Part shown: in pieces, positions 17,225-27,627 of the stretch | Numbering within the stretch: the first letter of the stretch is position 1 | Layout of the letters: every line of letters starts with the position of its first letter | Source: Mycobacterium sp. MYCO198283 | GTDB lineage: Bacteria; Actinomycetota; Actinomycetes; Mycobacteriales; Mycobacteriaceae | NCBI RefSeq assembly: GCF_021213805.1 | Contig: NZ_JAJQJI010000003.1 | Coordinates: forward strand, 186,001-250,000 | Direction: 5' to 3' | Length of the DNA stretch: 64,000 bases | Translations under genes and position numbers: made by a program | Notes under the pieces: generated by a model | Told to the model about the DNA's origin: nothing | Databases searched by the model: none | What the model saw: only the letters and a program-made list of their open reading frames with translations

Positions 17225-18004
17225 TCAGAGCCAGCCCGACCAGAACCTCGTCAGCCCGCCGCCGTACCAGGCGAGCGCCCGCGGGACACCCGACAGCTCG
17301 ACCAGCCCGTACACCGCCGAGAAGAACGCCTGGTTGAGCGCCGGCACGAACAGCAGCACGAAGATCACGAGGACGCCCCAGGCCTTGACGGGCTGCAGGC
17401 TGCGCTGGGTCTGCGGCGACAGGTGCGGTTCGAGGGCGCCGTAGCCGTCGAGCCCCGGCACCGGCAGCAGGTTCAGCACCACGGCCGTCACCTGCAGGAA
17501 CGCCAGGAACGCGACGGCCGCCCAGAACGTCAGGTGCCCCGGCGCGGCCAGCAGCCGGGCGGTGGCGAGCAGCAGCACCGCGAGCACGACGTTGGCCAGC
17601 GGCCCGGCGAGCGACACCACCGTGCGGCGGGCGGCCGTCATCCACGACGTCTGCAGGTACACCGCACCGCCGGGCAGGCCGATGCCGCCGAGCGCGATGA
17701 ACAGCGCCGGCAGCGCGATCGACAACATCGGATCGGTGTAGCGCAGCGGGTTGAGCGACAGGTAGCCGCGCACCGCCACGTCCCGGTCGCCGAACCGCCA
17801 GGCGGTGACGGCGTGGCCGAACTCGTGCAGGCACAGCGACACCAGCCAGCCCGCGATGACGAACACGAACACCCCGACGTGGGCCAGGAAGCCGTCGTCG
17901 TCGCCGGCCGTCCACGCCAGCCCGCCGCCCAGCGCGGTGATCCCGACGATCGCGACGAAGACGGGGCTCGGGCGGACCGACTCGCGCAGCGGCCTGATGC
18001 TCAT
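17225..18004 (-). CDS. Site-2 protease family (M50) membrane metalloprotease
   Basis: 259 aa, multi-pass. The zinc-binding HExxH motif is in SLCLHEFGHAVTAW near residue 60, and the third ligand lies in LNLLPVPGLDGYGAL (about 177), the LDG motif of S2P proteases. It cuts transmembrane substrates inside the membrane, often to release a sigma or anti-sigma factor; it lacks the PDZ domain of Rip1-like enzymes, so it belongs to the short group represented by Rv0359. It is followed downstream by the CDF gene at 55 bases and preceded by the Rv0358-like gene at 104 bases. Confidence 0.88.
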   Translation of the reverse strand: MSIRPLRESVRPSPVFVAIVGITALGGGLAWTAGDDDGFLAHVGVFVFVIAGWLVSLCLHEFGHAVTAWRFGDRDVAVRGYLSLNPLRYTDPMLSIALPALFIALGGIGLPGGAVYLQTSWMTAARRTVVSLAGPLANVVLAVLLLATARLLAAPGHLTFWAAVAFLAFLQVTAVVLNLLPVPGLDGYGALEPHLSPQTQRSLQPVKAWGVLVIFVLLFVPALNQAFFSAVYGLVELSGVPRALAWYGGGLTRFWSGWL

Positions 18005-18042
18005 CCGCCCGAACCTACCGGCGCGAGAGCCCGCCTTCCTCC

Positions 18043-18105
18043 CCGCGAAACCGAACTCCCGGTCGCTCGCGCGCCGAAATCACGACCGGGAATGCGAGTT
18101 CGCGG
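18043..18105. repeat. Intergenic long-armed hairpin
   Basis: Arms at 18043-18065 and 18083-18105 pair at 19 of 23 positions (CCGCGAA at one end and CTCCCGGTCG/CGACCGGG at the other) around a 17-nt loop that includes GCGCCGAAAT. It lies between the Rv0358-like and S2P genes, both on the minus strand, where it could act as a terminator or be a member of a hairpin family (see 7704 and 32927). Confidence 0.5.
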
Positions 18106-18108
18106 ACA

Positions 18109-18714
18109 TCAGCCGACCCGCAGCCAGCCGGTGACGTGCCGGTAGAAGGTGGAGCGGCGCACCGGCCGGCCGGCGGGCACGCCGTCGCGCACCACCTCGG
18201 CGCCGAGGGTGCCGAGCTGGGCGGCCCGGCCGGTGACCCAGCGCAGCGGCCGCCCGCGCGCCGACAGCACGGCGGCCCGCAGACCGGGCGGCGTGTCGAT
18301 GGGCTCGATGCGCACGCCGGGCGCGTCGCCGTCGAACAGCACGGTGTCGTCGACGATCGCCTCGCCGACCAGCGGCGATCCGGCCGGCGAGCCGCGCCAC
18401 GACGCCTCGCCGACCAGCACGGTGCCCGTTTCGTCGCGGATCAGCGGCACCCGCCGCGCCGTGCCGAACGCCGCCCGCCGGGCCGCGAACCGGCCGCGGG
18501 CGTGCCCGACCTCGACGTCGAGCCGCTCCAGGCGCAGCAGCCGGGTGAGCACGACGGCCAGCTCGGCGTCGTCGCCGAGCACGACGAGCCGCCGGTGCCG
18601 CCCCAGCAGCGGGTCGACGTCGCCCGGCTCCGCGATGTCGGCGATCGCCAACCGCCGCAGCGGGCGGGGCACGCGGTGCTCCCCGAACCGCAGCACCACG
18701 GCATCCGATGTCAC
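18109..18714 (-). CDS. Conserved protein, Rv0358-like
   Basis: 201 aa from the GTG at 18714; a longer reading would run over the purA start and is rejected. The sequence contains VVLRFGEHRVPRPLRRLAIADIAEPGDVDPLLG, then LRLERLDVEVGHARG and a basic C-terminus (RPVRRSTFYRHVTGWLRVG). It is probably cytosolic and membrane-peripheral, with no transmembrane helix. The family is mycobacterial; no biochemical role is known to me. It is divergent from purA with 73 bases between, as Rv0358 is from purA in H37Rv. Confidence 0.7.
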   Translation of the reverse strand: MTSDAVVLRFGEHRVPRPLRRLAIADIAEPGDVDPLLGRHRRLVVLGDDAELAVVLTRLLRLERLDVEVGHARGRFAARRAAFGTARRVPLIRDETGTVLVGEASWRGSPAGSPLVGEAIVDDTVLFDGDAPGVRIEPIDTPPGLRAAVLSARGRPLRWVTGRAAQLGTLGAEVVRDGVPAGRPVRRSTFYRHVTGWLRVG

Positions 18715-18772
18715 GGTGTGTGAGGGTATGACCAGCTGGGCTAGGGTTGACCACCGGCTCTCCATCCCATGA

Positions 18773-20693
<1,921 letters not shown>

Positions 20694-20697
<4 letters not shown>

Positions 20698-21638
20698 CCC
20701 GCGAGGATCGGATTGCCGGCGGTCTGATCGGCCTGCTCGTCGGCGACGCCCTCGGCGTGCCCTACGAGTTCCACGCCGCCGCCGAGATCCCGGCGGCCGC
20801 CGACATCGACTTCGAGCCGCCGGCCGGCTTCCGCCGCGCGCACGCCGGCATCCCGCCGGGCACCTGGTCCGACGACGGCGCGCAGGCGCTGTGCCTGCTC
20901 GCATCGCTGCTGCACTGCCGCCGGCTGGACCTCGACGACTTCGGTCGCCGGCTGCTGGCCTGGCGCGACGACGGCTATCTGGCGGTCGACCAGCACGTCT
21001 ACGACGTCGGCATCCAGACCGATCGCGCGATGTCCGCGCTGCGCTCCGGCGTCCCGGCCGCGACGGCAGGCCCGGCCGAGGAGCGCGCCAACGGCAACGG
21101 CTCGCTGATGCGGGTGCTGCCCCTGGCGCTGTGGCACACCGGCGACGACGCGGCACTGGCCGCCGACGCCATGGCGCAGTCCCGGGTGACGCACGGCCAC
21201 CTGCGCTCGCAGCTGTGTTGCGCCGTCTACTGCCTGTGGGCGCGCCGGATGCTGGCCGGCAGCGGAGAAGACGCCGGGGACGAGCCGTACCTCGACGCGC
21301 TGGCTACGCTGCGGCGCATCGTCTCAGCGGACAGCGAGGCGTCGCGCGAACTCGACACCCATGTCGCGCCCGACGAACCGCGCGGGCGGGGCTCCGGCTA
21401 CGTCGTCGACTGCCTGCGCTCGGCGCGCCAGTGTGTGGCGGCGGGCAGCGACTACGAGAGCGTCGTCAAGGCGGCGATCGCGCTGGGCGACGACACCGAC
21501 ACCACCGCGGCGGTCGCGGGCGGTATCGCCGGCATCGCTTACGGCCGGACCGGCATCCCGGCGCGGTGGCGCGACGGGCTGCGCGGCCGCGAACTCGTCG
21601 ACCCGTTGCTGGCCGATCTGCTCGCGCCGCGCCCATGA
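20694..21638 (+). CDS. ADP-ribosylglycohydrolase (DraG/ARH family)
   Basis: 314 aa from the GTG at 20694, overlapping the preceding stop (GTGA). The ARH fold is evident: GGLIGLLVGDALGVPYEF at the N-terminus, WSDDGAQALCL near 60 (the SDD pair for the di-magnesium site, with Gly in place of the usual Thr), ANGNGSLMRVLPLAL near 140, and GDDTDTTAAVAGGIAG near 275 (the G-x-D-x-D-T metal motif). It should remove ADP-ribose from protein or hydrolyse a related compound such as O-acetyl-ADP-ribose. Its coupling to purA suggests a link to adenine nucleotide salvage, but that is inference. Confidence 0.85.
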
Positions 21639-21734
21639 CTGGCGAATGCGGTTTGCTGGTGCCGATCGCGCCGCCGCTCTAAGGTGATCGGCGGGTAACA
21701 GGACGAGCCGCGGCGACGGTGGACGGAATCGGCG

Positions 21735-22853
21735 GTGACGGTGGGGTGGAGGACCGGTGATCCGGCGACGGCCGACCACTACTACTGGCTGACGTCCTAT
21801 CTGGCGGCGCGCGATCTGCAGACCCGGGTGTCACGCGCGGTGGCGGTGAGCGTCTTCGCGCTGGGGTTGATCCCGCTGCTGCTGGCGGCGACGCCACTCG
21901 GGCCGCAGTCCACCGGCGCCCGGCTGCTCGCGGCGGCCATCGCGCTCGGGTGCACCGCGATGGCGGCGGTGTGGCTGCGGCCGTCCTGGCCCCGGCGCGC
22001 GGTGTCGCAGCTCTGCGTCGCGCTCGGCGCGGCCGCGACGTGCGTGGCATGCCTGATCAACGCCTATCCCGTGCTCGGGCTGGTCGGCGCCGGCACCTTC
22101 GCCATGCTGTCGGCGTTCGCGACGCTGTTCCATTCGTCGCGGATGGTGGCCGTGGTCTGGGTCGCGCTGGTGGTGACGCTGGCCGCGCTGGCGCGACCGC
22201 TGGCCGAGATCCACGTCGCGCTCGCGGCCTGCGCCATCCTGCTCGCGGCGATGATCAACTTCTTCGTGACGTTCGCGTGCCGGCTGGCGGTGCGCATGCT
22301 GACCGCGGAGGTGGAGCACGCCGACCTGGAGCCGCTCACCGGGCTGCTCACCCGCGATGCGTTCACCAATCGGGTGGCCGCGCTGATCGGCGCCCGCACC
22401 CGCGGCGACGACCGCACGCTGGTCATCGCCGTGCTGACCGTCGACGGTTTCTCGCTGCACACCGCGATGACGGGGGCGGCGGGCGCCGATCGGGCCCGGG
22501 TCGCCGTTGCCCGCTGCCTGCGCGAGGTCGTCCGCCGGGACGCGATCATCGCCCATGTCGGCGACGCCGAGTACTTCCTCGCCGAGCTGTTCGACAACCC
22601 GGATCCGACGCCGCTGGGTGAGCGGATCCGGGGCGCCGTCGCGGCGGCGCCCTTCCGCTTCACCGCGAGCATCGGGCTGGTGACCACCCCGCTGCGCCAG
22701 CTGGAGGGCCAGCCGCCGTTCGAGGTGCTGGAGGAGCTGCTGACCATCGCGACGACGGCGATGTACGACGCCCGCCGCGGCGGCGGCGACCAGTTCCACC
22801 TGCGGCTCTCGCCGCCGCTGACGAGCCTCGACGAGGATCCGTCCGACCGCTGA
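21735..22853 (+). CDS. Membrane protein with degenerate GGDEF domain
   Basis: 372 aa from a GTG. Residues about 35-185 hold six hydrophobic segments, then a linker leads to a GGDEF-like domain beginning EPLTGLLTRDAF near residue 200. The signature loop is HVGDAEYFLAEL instead of GGDEF: the first Gly is Val and the catalytic Glu is displaced by Ala, so diguanylate cyclase activity is unlikely. The domain may bind GTP or c-di-GMP or serve as a scaffold. It is preceded by a 96-base gap with no clear feature and followed by 153 bases without a gene. Confidence 0.8.
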   Translation: MTVGWRTGDPATADHYYWLTSYLAARDLQTRVSRAVAVSVFALGLIPLLLAATPLGPQSTGARLLAAAIALGCTAMAAVWLRPSWPRRAVSQLCVALGAAATCVACLINAYPVLGLVGAGTFAMLSAFATLFHSSRMVAVVWVALVVTLAALARPLAEIHVALAACAILLAAMINFFVTFACRLAVRMLTAEVEHADLEPLTGLLTRDAFTNRVAALIGARTRGDDRTLVIAVLTVDGFSLHTAMTGAAGADRARVAVARCLREVVRRDAIIAHVGDAEYFLAELFDNPDPTPLGERIRGAVAAAPFRFTASIGLVTTPLRQLEGQPPFEVLEELLTIATTAMYDARRGGGDQFHLRLSPPLTSLDEDPSDR

Positions 22854-23006
22854 GTCAGCCGACGGGCGTCGCGCAGCGCGGCAGGTGGTGACCATCCCAC
22901 AGGCAGCGCACAGCCGTCGCACGGGAAGCACCCACAGTCGGTTCCTACCGTCGAAGCCGCAGCGGTACGGCGACATGCCGCACCACCGAAGACGAGGAGC
23001 TAACCG

Positions 23007-23378
23007 ATGAACATCACCCGCGCCATCTACGCATCCACACTCGCGACCGGCATCGGCGCCGCGGGACTGTTCGGCGTCGGACTGGGCGCCGCCGCCGCCG
23101 CACCGGGGGAACCGTGCGGAGCCCCGAACACCCCTGCCTGCGGCCCAGCCCACCCCGGCGGCCCCGGCCAGTCCGGGCGCAACGACGGGCGCGGACCCGA
23201 CATCGGACCCGAGAATGGACCCGGCCGCGGCCCCGACGACTGGCAGGCGCGCGGCGTCGACCAAGCCCGCTCCGACCACCAGCCCTTCAACTGGAACGGC
23301 CAACGGGTCATCCCCGTGCCCGCCGGCAACGGCGCCGGGTGGGGCTTCTGGTTCCTCGGCATCTGGATCCCGCTGTGA
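23007..23378 (+). CDS. Small secreted protein, Gly/Pro-rich
   Basis: 123 aa with a clear Sec signal peptide (residues 1-32, cleavage near AAAAAP). The mature part has two Cys (EPCGAPNTPACG), a Gly/Pro/Asp/Arg-rich low-complexity centre (GPDIGPENGPGRGPDDW) and an aromatic C-terminus (GWGFWFLGIWIPL). The gene follows a GAGGAGC site. The family is one of many short mycobacterial secreted proteins without known function; the hydrophobic tail may contact the envelope. It marks the left edge of the accessory region. Confidence 0.75.
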   Translation: MNITRAIYASTLATGIGAAGLFGVGLGAAAAAPGEPCGAPNTPACGPAHPGGPGQSGRNDGRGPDIGPENGPGRGPDDWQARGVDQARSDHQPFNWNGQRVIPVPAGNGAGWGFWFLGIWIPL

Positions 23379-23620
23379 CCGGGCTCAGCCGGGTCACCGG
23401 GCACGACCATCGGGTCACCGATGACGACCAGAGAGGTGGGTTCCACGAGATGACGTCCTCGGAGCGCGTCGACTCCGCCGTACCCGTGTAGGTTTCCGGC
23501 TCTGGCCGCTGTCTCACGAACCCGTCCATTTCCTAGACCCGGGCAACGTTCGACCGGTGCTGTCTCGTTTTCTAGAGAACTCAGACTGATCACATCCTGA
23601 CTCGCAGCCGGGCCTGAAAT
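23379..23620. other. 242-base gene-free stretch
   Basis: No coding sequence is supported here. The stretch shows mixed composition, lower in GC than the block to its left, and contains the near-palindrome GTTTTCTAGAGAAC at its right end (part of the motif at 23562-23581). It lies between the secreted-protein gene and the 3' end of the hydrolase gene. Confidence 0.7.
23562..23581. repeat. Left copy of a 19-20 bp motif flanking the hydrolase/XRE module
   Basis: GTCTCGTTTTCTAGAGAACT. A near-identical copy on the same strand occurs at 25791-25809. The inner GTTTTCTAGAGAAC is a near-perfect palindrome around TCTAGA, so it could be an operator as well as a repeat. It lies 39 bases beyond the stop of the hydrolase gene. 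Confidence 0.55.
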
Positions 23621-24649
23621 TCAGTTCATGTGCTTCTTGAGAAATCTGGTCACGTTGGCGACCGCGTTGTTGATCTGCGCCGGCGAGTCGTAGTAGTCGA
23701 AATGTGTGCCGTCGGCCCACACGAGTTCTTTCGGCCCTTGCAGAGCGGCGTAGAAAGCCTTGGCTCGGTCGGGGAAGGCGCACCCGTCTGAGTGCACGAC
23801 CATCGTGGGTGTGGTTATGCGGCCGGCCTGGCTGACGGGATCGAAATCAAACCACGGGCCGAAGGAGGCAACGGCGAACTCGTTGGTCCACTCAGGCACT
23901 CCGCCGCGCTCTGGGTTGAGGTAGTAATCATAGGCACCGGGGGTGTCCCGGTAGTTCAGGGCGGTCGGATCGGTTTCGCTGTAGCACGGGATGGTCCGCT
24001 GGATGCCGTTGTCCTGGAACTCCCGTAGCGCGGCAGCACCCTCATCGCGGCGCTTCTGCAGTCCCTCCGGCCCGCCGTTCAACTGCTCCGCCAAGTCGGG
24101 GCCAGGGAACATACCGGCGACCGTCGCCACAGCCTGCACGCGTGAGTCTTGAGCGGCCAGATAGGCGGCGTTGCCGCCGGAGGTGCAGATCCCCACCATG
24201 CCCACCGCCTGGACGAAGGGAAGCCCCTGCAGGTAGGTCACCGCGGCCTGGAGGTCGGCGAGCTTCTCTGGCGGCGACTCCAATTGGCGGGGTTGCCCTT
24301 CGCTCTTGCCGTAATGGCTGTAGTCGAACGCCAGCGCCACGAAGCCCTGCTCGGCGAATCTGGCCGCATAGGTGTACGGCATCTGCTCCTTCACCGACGT
24401 CAGCGACCCCTGCACGATGAGCGCTCTGTACTTCGCGCTCTCATCGAAATCAGTCGGGGTGAACAGCGTGCCAGCCAGGACCATGCCGTCGCGATCGAAA
24501 GTCACCTCTTTGGTCATGGTCATCCTCTCTTTGTTGGGCTCCACCGGGGAATCCGTGTTCTTTACGGGCGGTGCGGGCTGCGCTGCGACGAGCGTGCCCG
24601 CTACCCCGATGAGCAGCGCCCGCCGCGACACCGCGGAAGCCATAGCCAT
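23621..24649 (-). CDS. Exported alpha/beta hydrolase with probable Cys nucleophile
   Basis: 342 aa. The N-terminus SRRALLIGVAGTLVAA is a twin-arginine-type signal; a second ATG two codons downstream (24643) has better spacing to AAGAAGG. The body is an alpha/beta hydrolase of the dienelactone-hydrolase/YcjY type: nucleophile elbow GICTSGG (Cys where serine hydrolases have Ser), acid in VHSDGCAFPD, and base His in DGTHFDYYD. Such enzymes hydrolyse small esters or lactones. GC content looks lower than in the core block. It is divergent from the XRE regulator gene, its likely controller, with a 278-base gap. Confidence 0.82.
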   Translation of the reverse strand: MAMASAVSRRALLIGVAGTLVAAQPAPPVKNTDSPVEPNKERMTMTKEVTFDRDGMVLAGTLFTPTDFDESAKYRALIVQGSLTSVKEQMPYTYAARFAEQGFVALAFDYSHYGKSEGQPRQLESPPEKLADLQAAVTYLQGLPFVQAVGMVGICTSGGNAAYLAAQDSRVQAVATVAGMFPGPDLAEQLNGGPEGLQKRRDEGAAALREFQDNGIQRTIPCYSETDPTALNYRDTPGAYDYYLNPERGGVPEWTNEFAVASFGPWFDFDPVSQAGRITTPTMVVHSDGCAFPDRAKAFYAALQGPKELVWADGTHFDYYDSPAQINNAVANVTRFLKKHMN

Positions 24650-24927
24650 CCTTCTTTTCGTCGTCGACGGTCACGTCGGGTACGGGGCTGCGATGGAATC
24701 GGTTGCGTGGGAGTTTCCGTGCGCAAGCCCGTTTCGGGCAGGTGAGCTGCGTGCGGGGCGCCGACAGCAATTTCCATCGAGCTTGCCGCGAGTTGGCTGG
24801 CTCTACCATGGGAGGAATTGCTACCCCGGTCCGTGAAGCCAGGCTCGGGTGACAAGTTCCACTCCCGCTAAGGTCGCGTTGCTGGGTGCTCAACGGTGCT
24901 GTCGCAGCCTGAGAGAATCGCGCGAGG
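24650..24927. other. 278-base divergent intergenic region
   Basis: It separates the minus-strand hydrolase gene and the plus-strand XRE regulator gene, so promoters for both and probably an operator must lie here. I see no long perfect palindrome and no convincing short gene. Several GC-poor patches (near 24765-24800) could hold -10 elements. Confidence 0.5.
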
Positions 24928-25773
24928 ATGAACCCCAAGAACGTCTACCTGAAGGAGCTGGGCCAGTTCCTCCAGGTTCAACGTGCCCGGATAAGCCCTG
25001 AGCAGGCGGGCCTCACCGCCGCCGTAGCTGCGCGTCGTCGTGTCAGTGGTCTGCGCCGCGAAGAGATTGCCGACCAGGTATCGATTAGCACGAACTACTA
25101 CGCGCGGATCGAACAGGGCCGCATGGCTCCCTCGCTGCCCGTTCTCGAAGCGATCGCCGATGCGCTCCACCTCACCGGCGATCAGCGCGCCTACGTCCAG
25201 GGCCTCGCGCATCAAGCCGGGATACGCACCACCCCGTGGCGCCCACCGGCGTCGGCGGGGGTAGCATCCCAGATCCGGCGCCTGCTTGATCAGTTGAGCA
25301 CCACCCCGGCGATGGTCTTAGGCCGGCACCTGTCGATGCTCGCGTGGAACGCCCCCATGGCCGCCGTTCTGCCCGCCCTGGCCACCATGGCGCCGCGGGA
25401 GGCCAATTATGCGCGGCTTGTGTTCACCGTCCCGGAAATGCGCACATTGTTCCCCGACTGGGAGGCGGTGGCCCGCACGTGTGTGGCGGTGCTGCGGATG
25501 GAAGCCACCGCTCACCCTGACGATCCCGAGCTACTGGCACTGCGCATTGAGCTATCCCAGTACGAGGATGACTTCACCACCTGGTGGGCCGACAGACATG
25601 TCTCTCAACCCAGCTTTGGCTGCAAGTCGATCTGTCATCCAGACCTCGGCGAAATAACCTTCGACTGGAGCATGTTCCGCGATATCGCCGCTCCGAGCCA
25701 ACGCCTGGCCTTGTGGTCGGCCGCAGACGATGGCACCCGCGAAAAGCTTCGAACCCTAACGTCCAAACCCTGA
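24928..25773 (+). CDS. XRE-family regulator with MmyB-like ligand-binding domain
   Basis: 281 aa. An N-terminal helix-turn-helix (LGQFLQVQRARISPEQ, then VSGLRREEIADQVSISTNYYARIEQG, residues about 10-65) has the RREE-A-x-x-x-x-IS-x-x-YY-x-R-x-EQG signature of the MmyB/MltR group. A C-terminal domain (about 105-275) is the ligand-binding module that in related proteins binds fatty acids. These regulators usually control an adjacent, divergent oxidoreductase or hydrolase gene, matching the layout here. Weak SD; the ATG at 24928 is the first in frame with the conserved N-terminus. Confidence 0.88.
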   Translation: MNPKNVYLKELGQFLQVQRARISPEQAGLTAAVAARRRVSGLRREEIADQVSISTNYYARIEQGRMAPSLPVLEAIADALHLTGDQRAYVQGLAHQAGIRTTPWRPPASAGVASQIRRLLDQLSTTPAMVLGRHLSMLAWNAPMAAVLPALATMAPREANYARLVFTVPEMRTLFPDWEAVARTCVAVLRMEATAHPDDPELLALRIELSQYEDDFTTWWADRHVSQPSFGCKSICHPDLGEITFDWSMFRDIAAPSQRLALWSAADDGTREKLRTLTSKP

Positions 25774-25790
25774 CCCGCGGCGCCTCCGCC

Positions 25791-25809
25791 GTCTCGAGTC
25801 TAGAGAACT
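25791..25809. repeat. Right copy of the motif flanking the hydrolase/XRE module
   Basis: GTCTCGAGTCTAGAGAACT, sharing GTCTCG and TCTAGAGAACT with the copy at 23562-23581 in the same orientation. It begins 18 bases after the XRE stop, so the two copies bracket the two-gene module at its two 3' ends. Confidence 0.55.
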
Positions 25810-25929
25810 GTGACGGCTCAGTTTCTGTCGCGGCTCCGCTCGTTCGCCCGCAGGGATGTCGGCGTGGTGGCGGTTCCGGCTTGCGTGCAACGCAGTCGTT
25901 GTCACATCCACTGCGTCACGGTCTTCCGC

Positions 25930-26634
25930 TCACTTTGGTTGCTTCCGATCAAGGTCAAAGGGATCTGCGCGGTTGAGGCGGATCATGGCGCGGTGCAGCG
26001 CTGCCGGGGTGGGTGCTTCGGGGAGTGGAGGCAGGGGGGCGTCGGGGGCGGCGTAGGAGCGCAGCATGTGCGCGACGAGGCGGCGCCAGGCGTCGGGGGC
26101 GTCGTCGCCTGCGGCGTTGATGACCCCGGCGTTGGCCATGAGCAGGACGATGAGGTCCTCGCTGGTGAAGTCGTCGCGTAGGTGCCCGGTTGCTTTGGCT
26201 CGGGTGATGACTTCGAGGAAGCTTTCGTAGGCCTCGGCGCGTCGGGTCTCCATGATGCGGGCTGCGGGGAAGGCCATGGTCAGGACGTCGGCGAAGCCTC
26301 GGTCGGCGGCTTGCATGGCGCACACCGCCCAGATGTAGCTGGTGAAGCCGTGCCAGGGGTCTGGGTCGGCGAGGGATGCGGTAACCGCGGCGGCGTAGGC
26401 GTCCATGCGGTCGGCGAAGACGGCGCTGATCAGTTCGCTGGGATCGGCGAAGCGACGGGACAGGGTGGCTTTGCCGACGCCAGCCTCGCGGGCGATGGCG
26501 GCCATGGACACGCCAAGCCCCTCGCGGGCGTAGAGGCGGCGGGCGGCAGCGAGGATGCGTTCCCGGTTGCGTTCAGCGTCCACCCGCAGTCCGGTCTCGC
26601 CTAAGCGTTCCGAGGAGGCTGCGCTACTGGTCAT
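25930..26634 (-). CDS. TetR-family transcriptional regulator
   Basis: 234 aa. The N-terminal helix-turn-helix is clear (RERILAAARRLYAREGLGVS, then AIAREAGVGKATLSRRFADPSELISAV, residues 24-70). The C-terminal effector domain has no recognisable ligand signature. It is divergent from the SDR gene, and the inverted repeat at 26651-26676 lies right before its ATG, so it probably represses itself and the SDR/epimerase genes to the right. The convergent space to the XRE gene (25774-25929) has no gene. Confidence 0.9.
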   Translation of the reverse strand: MTSSAASSERLGETGLRVDAERNRERILAAARRLYAREGLGVSMAAIAREAGVGKATLSRRFADPSELISAVFADRMDAYAAAVTASLADPDPWHGFTSYIWAVCAMQAADRGFADVLTMAFPAARIMETRRAEAYESFLEVITRAKATGHLRDDFTSEDLIVLLMANAGVINAAGDDAPDAWRRLVAHMLRSYAAPDAPLPPLPEAPTPAALHRAMIRLNRADPFDLDRKQPK

Positions 26635-26650
26635 GACCTGATCATAGACA

Positions 26651-26676
26651 AGTGGAATGCACTACCCAGTTCCGCT
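26651..26676. promoter_or_regulatory. Candidate TetR operator between tetR and SDR genes
   Basis: AGTGGAA (26651-26657) and TTCCGCT (26670-26676) form an inverted repeat with 6 of 7 matching positions and a 12-base spacer, 17 bases upstream of the tetR start. Location and symmetry fit a TetR-family site; no binding data exist. Confidence 0.5.
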
Positions 26677-26812
26677 GTTACAGTGGGCGTAGGAAACGGA
26701 AAGGCCGTTTCACTTATCAATAGCGTCGTGACACATGCGCCGGGACGTAAGTCGCTCGCTTTCACCTGCTCCGGCTCTGTCCTGTCCCATCCAGCAGAAA
26801 GAAGTCACTACT

Positions 26813-27480
26813 GTGCCCACCATCGCCTCGTCGGTGCCGGCCCCGGCATCGGCCTGTCCCTCGCCCGCACCTTTGGCACCCGCGGCTTCGACGTCGCCCT
26901 GATCTCGCGCACCAAGGACAAGCTCGACGCACTCGTAAGGCAGCTCGCGACCGAAGGCGTCACCGCCGCGGCGTTTCCCGCGAACGTACTGGACCGGCCG
27001 TCGCTGACCGCCGCCCTCCACGCAGCCAAGGAACACTTCGGGTCACTCGATGTCTTGGAGTACTCCCCGGCCACCCGGGATTTCGCACTCGCCACCCCCA
27101 CCGAAGCGACAGTCGAGAATCTGCAGCCCCAAATCGAGTACATCTTCTACGGCGCGGTAGCCGCCGCACGCGCGGTGCTGCCGGCGATGCGGGAGGCCGG
27201 CGCGGGCACCCTGCTGTTCACCACCGGCGGAGGCTCGGTGAATCCGGTACCGATGCTGGCCAATGTCAACGCCGCCGGCGCCGCGCTGCGCAACTGGGTC
27301 ATCAACCTGAACCAGGAACTGGCCGACAGCGGCGTCTACGCAGCCCACGTAGCGCTGACCGTGTGGATCGGCGAAGGCGGCCCCGAAGGCATCCCGTCAG
27401 CCAAGCCGGACGACATCGCACTTCTGTACTGGGAGCTGTACGAAACCCGCGACCGCGCCGAAGCCCACTATCCAGGCTGA
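26813..27480 (+). pseudogene. Atypical SDR gene with a probable one-base deletion near its start
   Basis: The GTG at 26813 (site AGAAAGAAG) begins M-P-T-I-A, the normal start of this SDR subfamily, but the frame then breaks; the conserved continuation VGAGPGIGLSLARTFG is in another frame from 26830. Restoring one G after GCC would give the expected M-P-T-I-A-V-V-G-A-G-P-G-I-G. The rest is intact to 27480. The protein lacks the NNAG and Tyr-x-x-x-Lys motifs (LEYSPAT and NVNAAGAALRNW replace them), which is usual in this atypical group. Translation from an upstream GTG (26683) would give an unnatural N-terminus. It could be a real lesion or a sequence error. Confidence 0.6.
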
Positions 27481-27627
27481 CCCCGCGCCCCCGCCAGAGC
27501 GAACAGACTGCGAGACCGGTGACTGTCGCTTGCGTCCGCAAGCGAGAACCGAAACGGCACAAGATGTTTCATCCGGTGTATGCCCCATTCCTTCCTCACG
27601 TGTCGAACAGACAGGAACAGAGAGAAC

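Noticed and set aside
23562..25809. att sites of an integrative element
   Set aside because: No integrase, no tRNA end and only two genes lie between; kept only as a direct-repeat observation.
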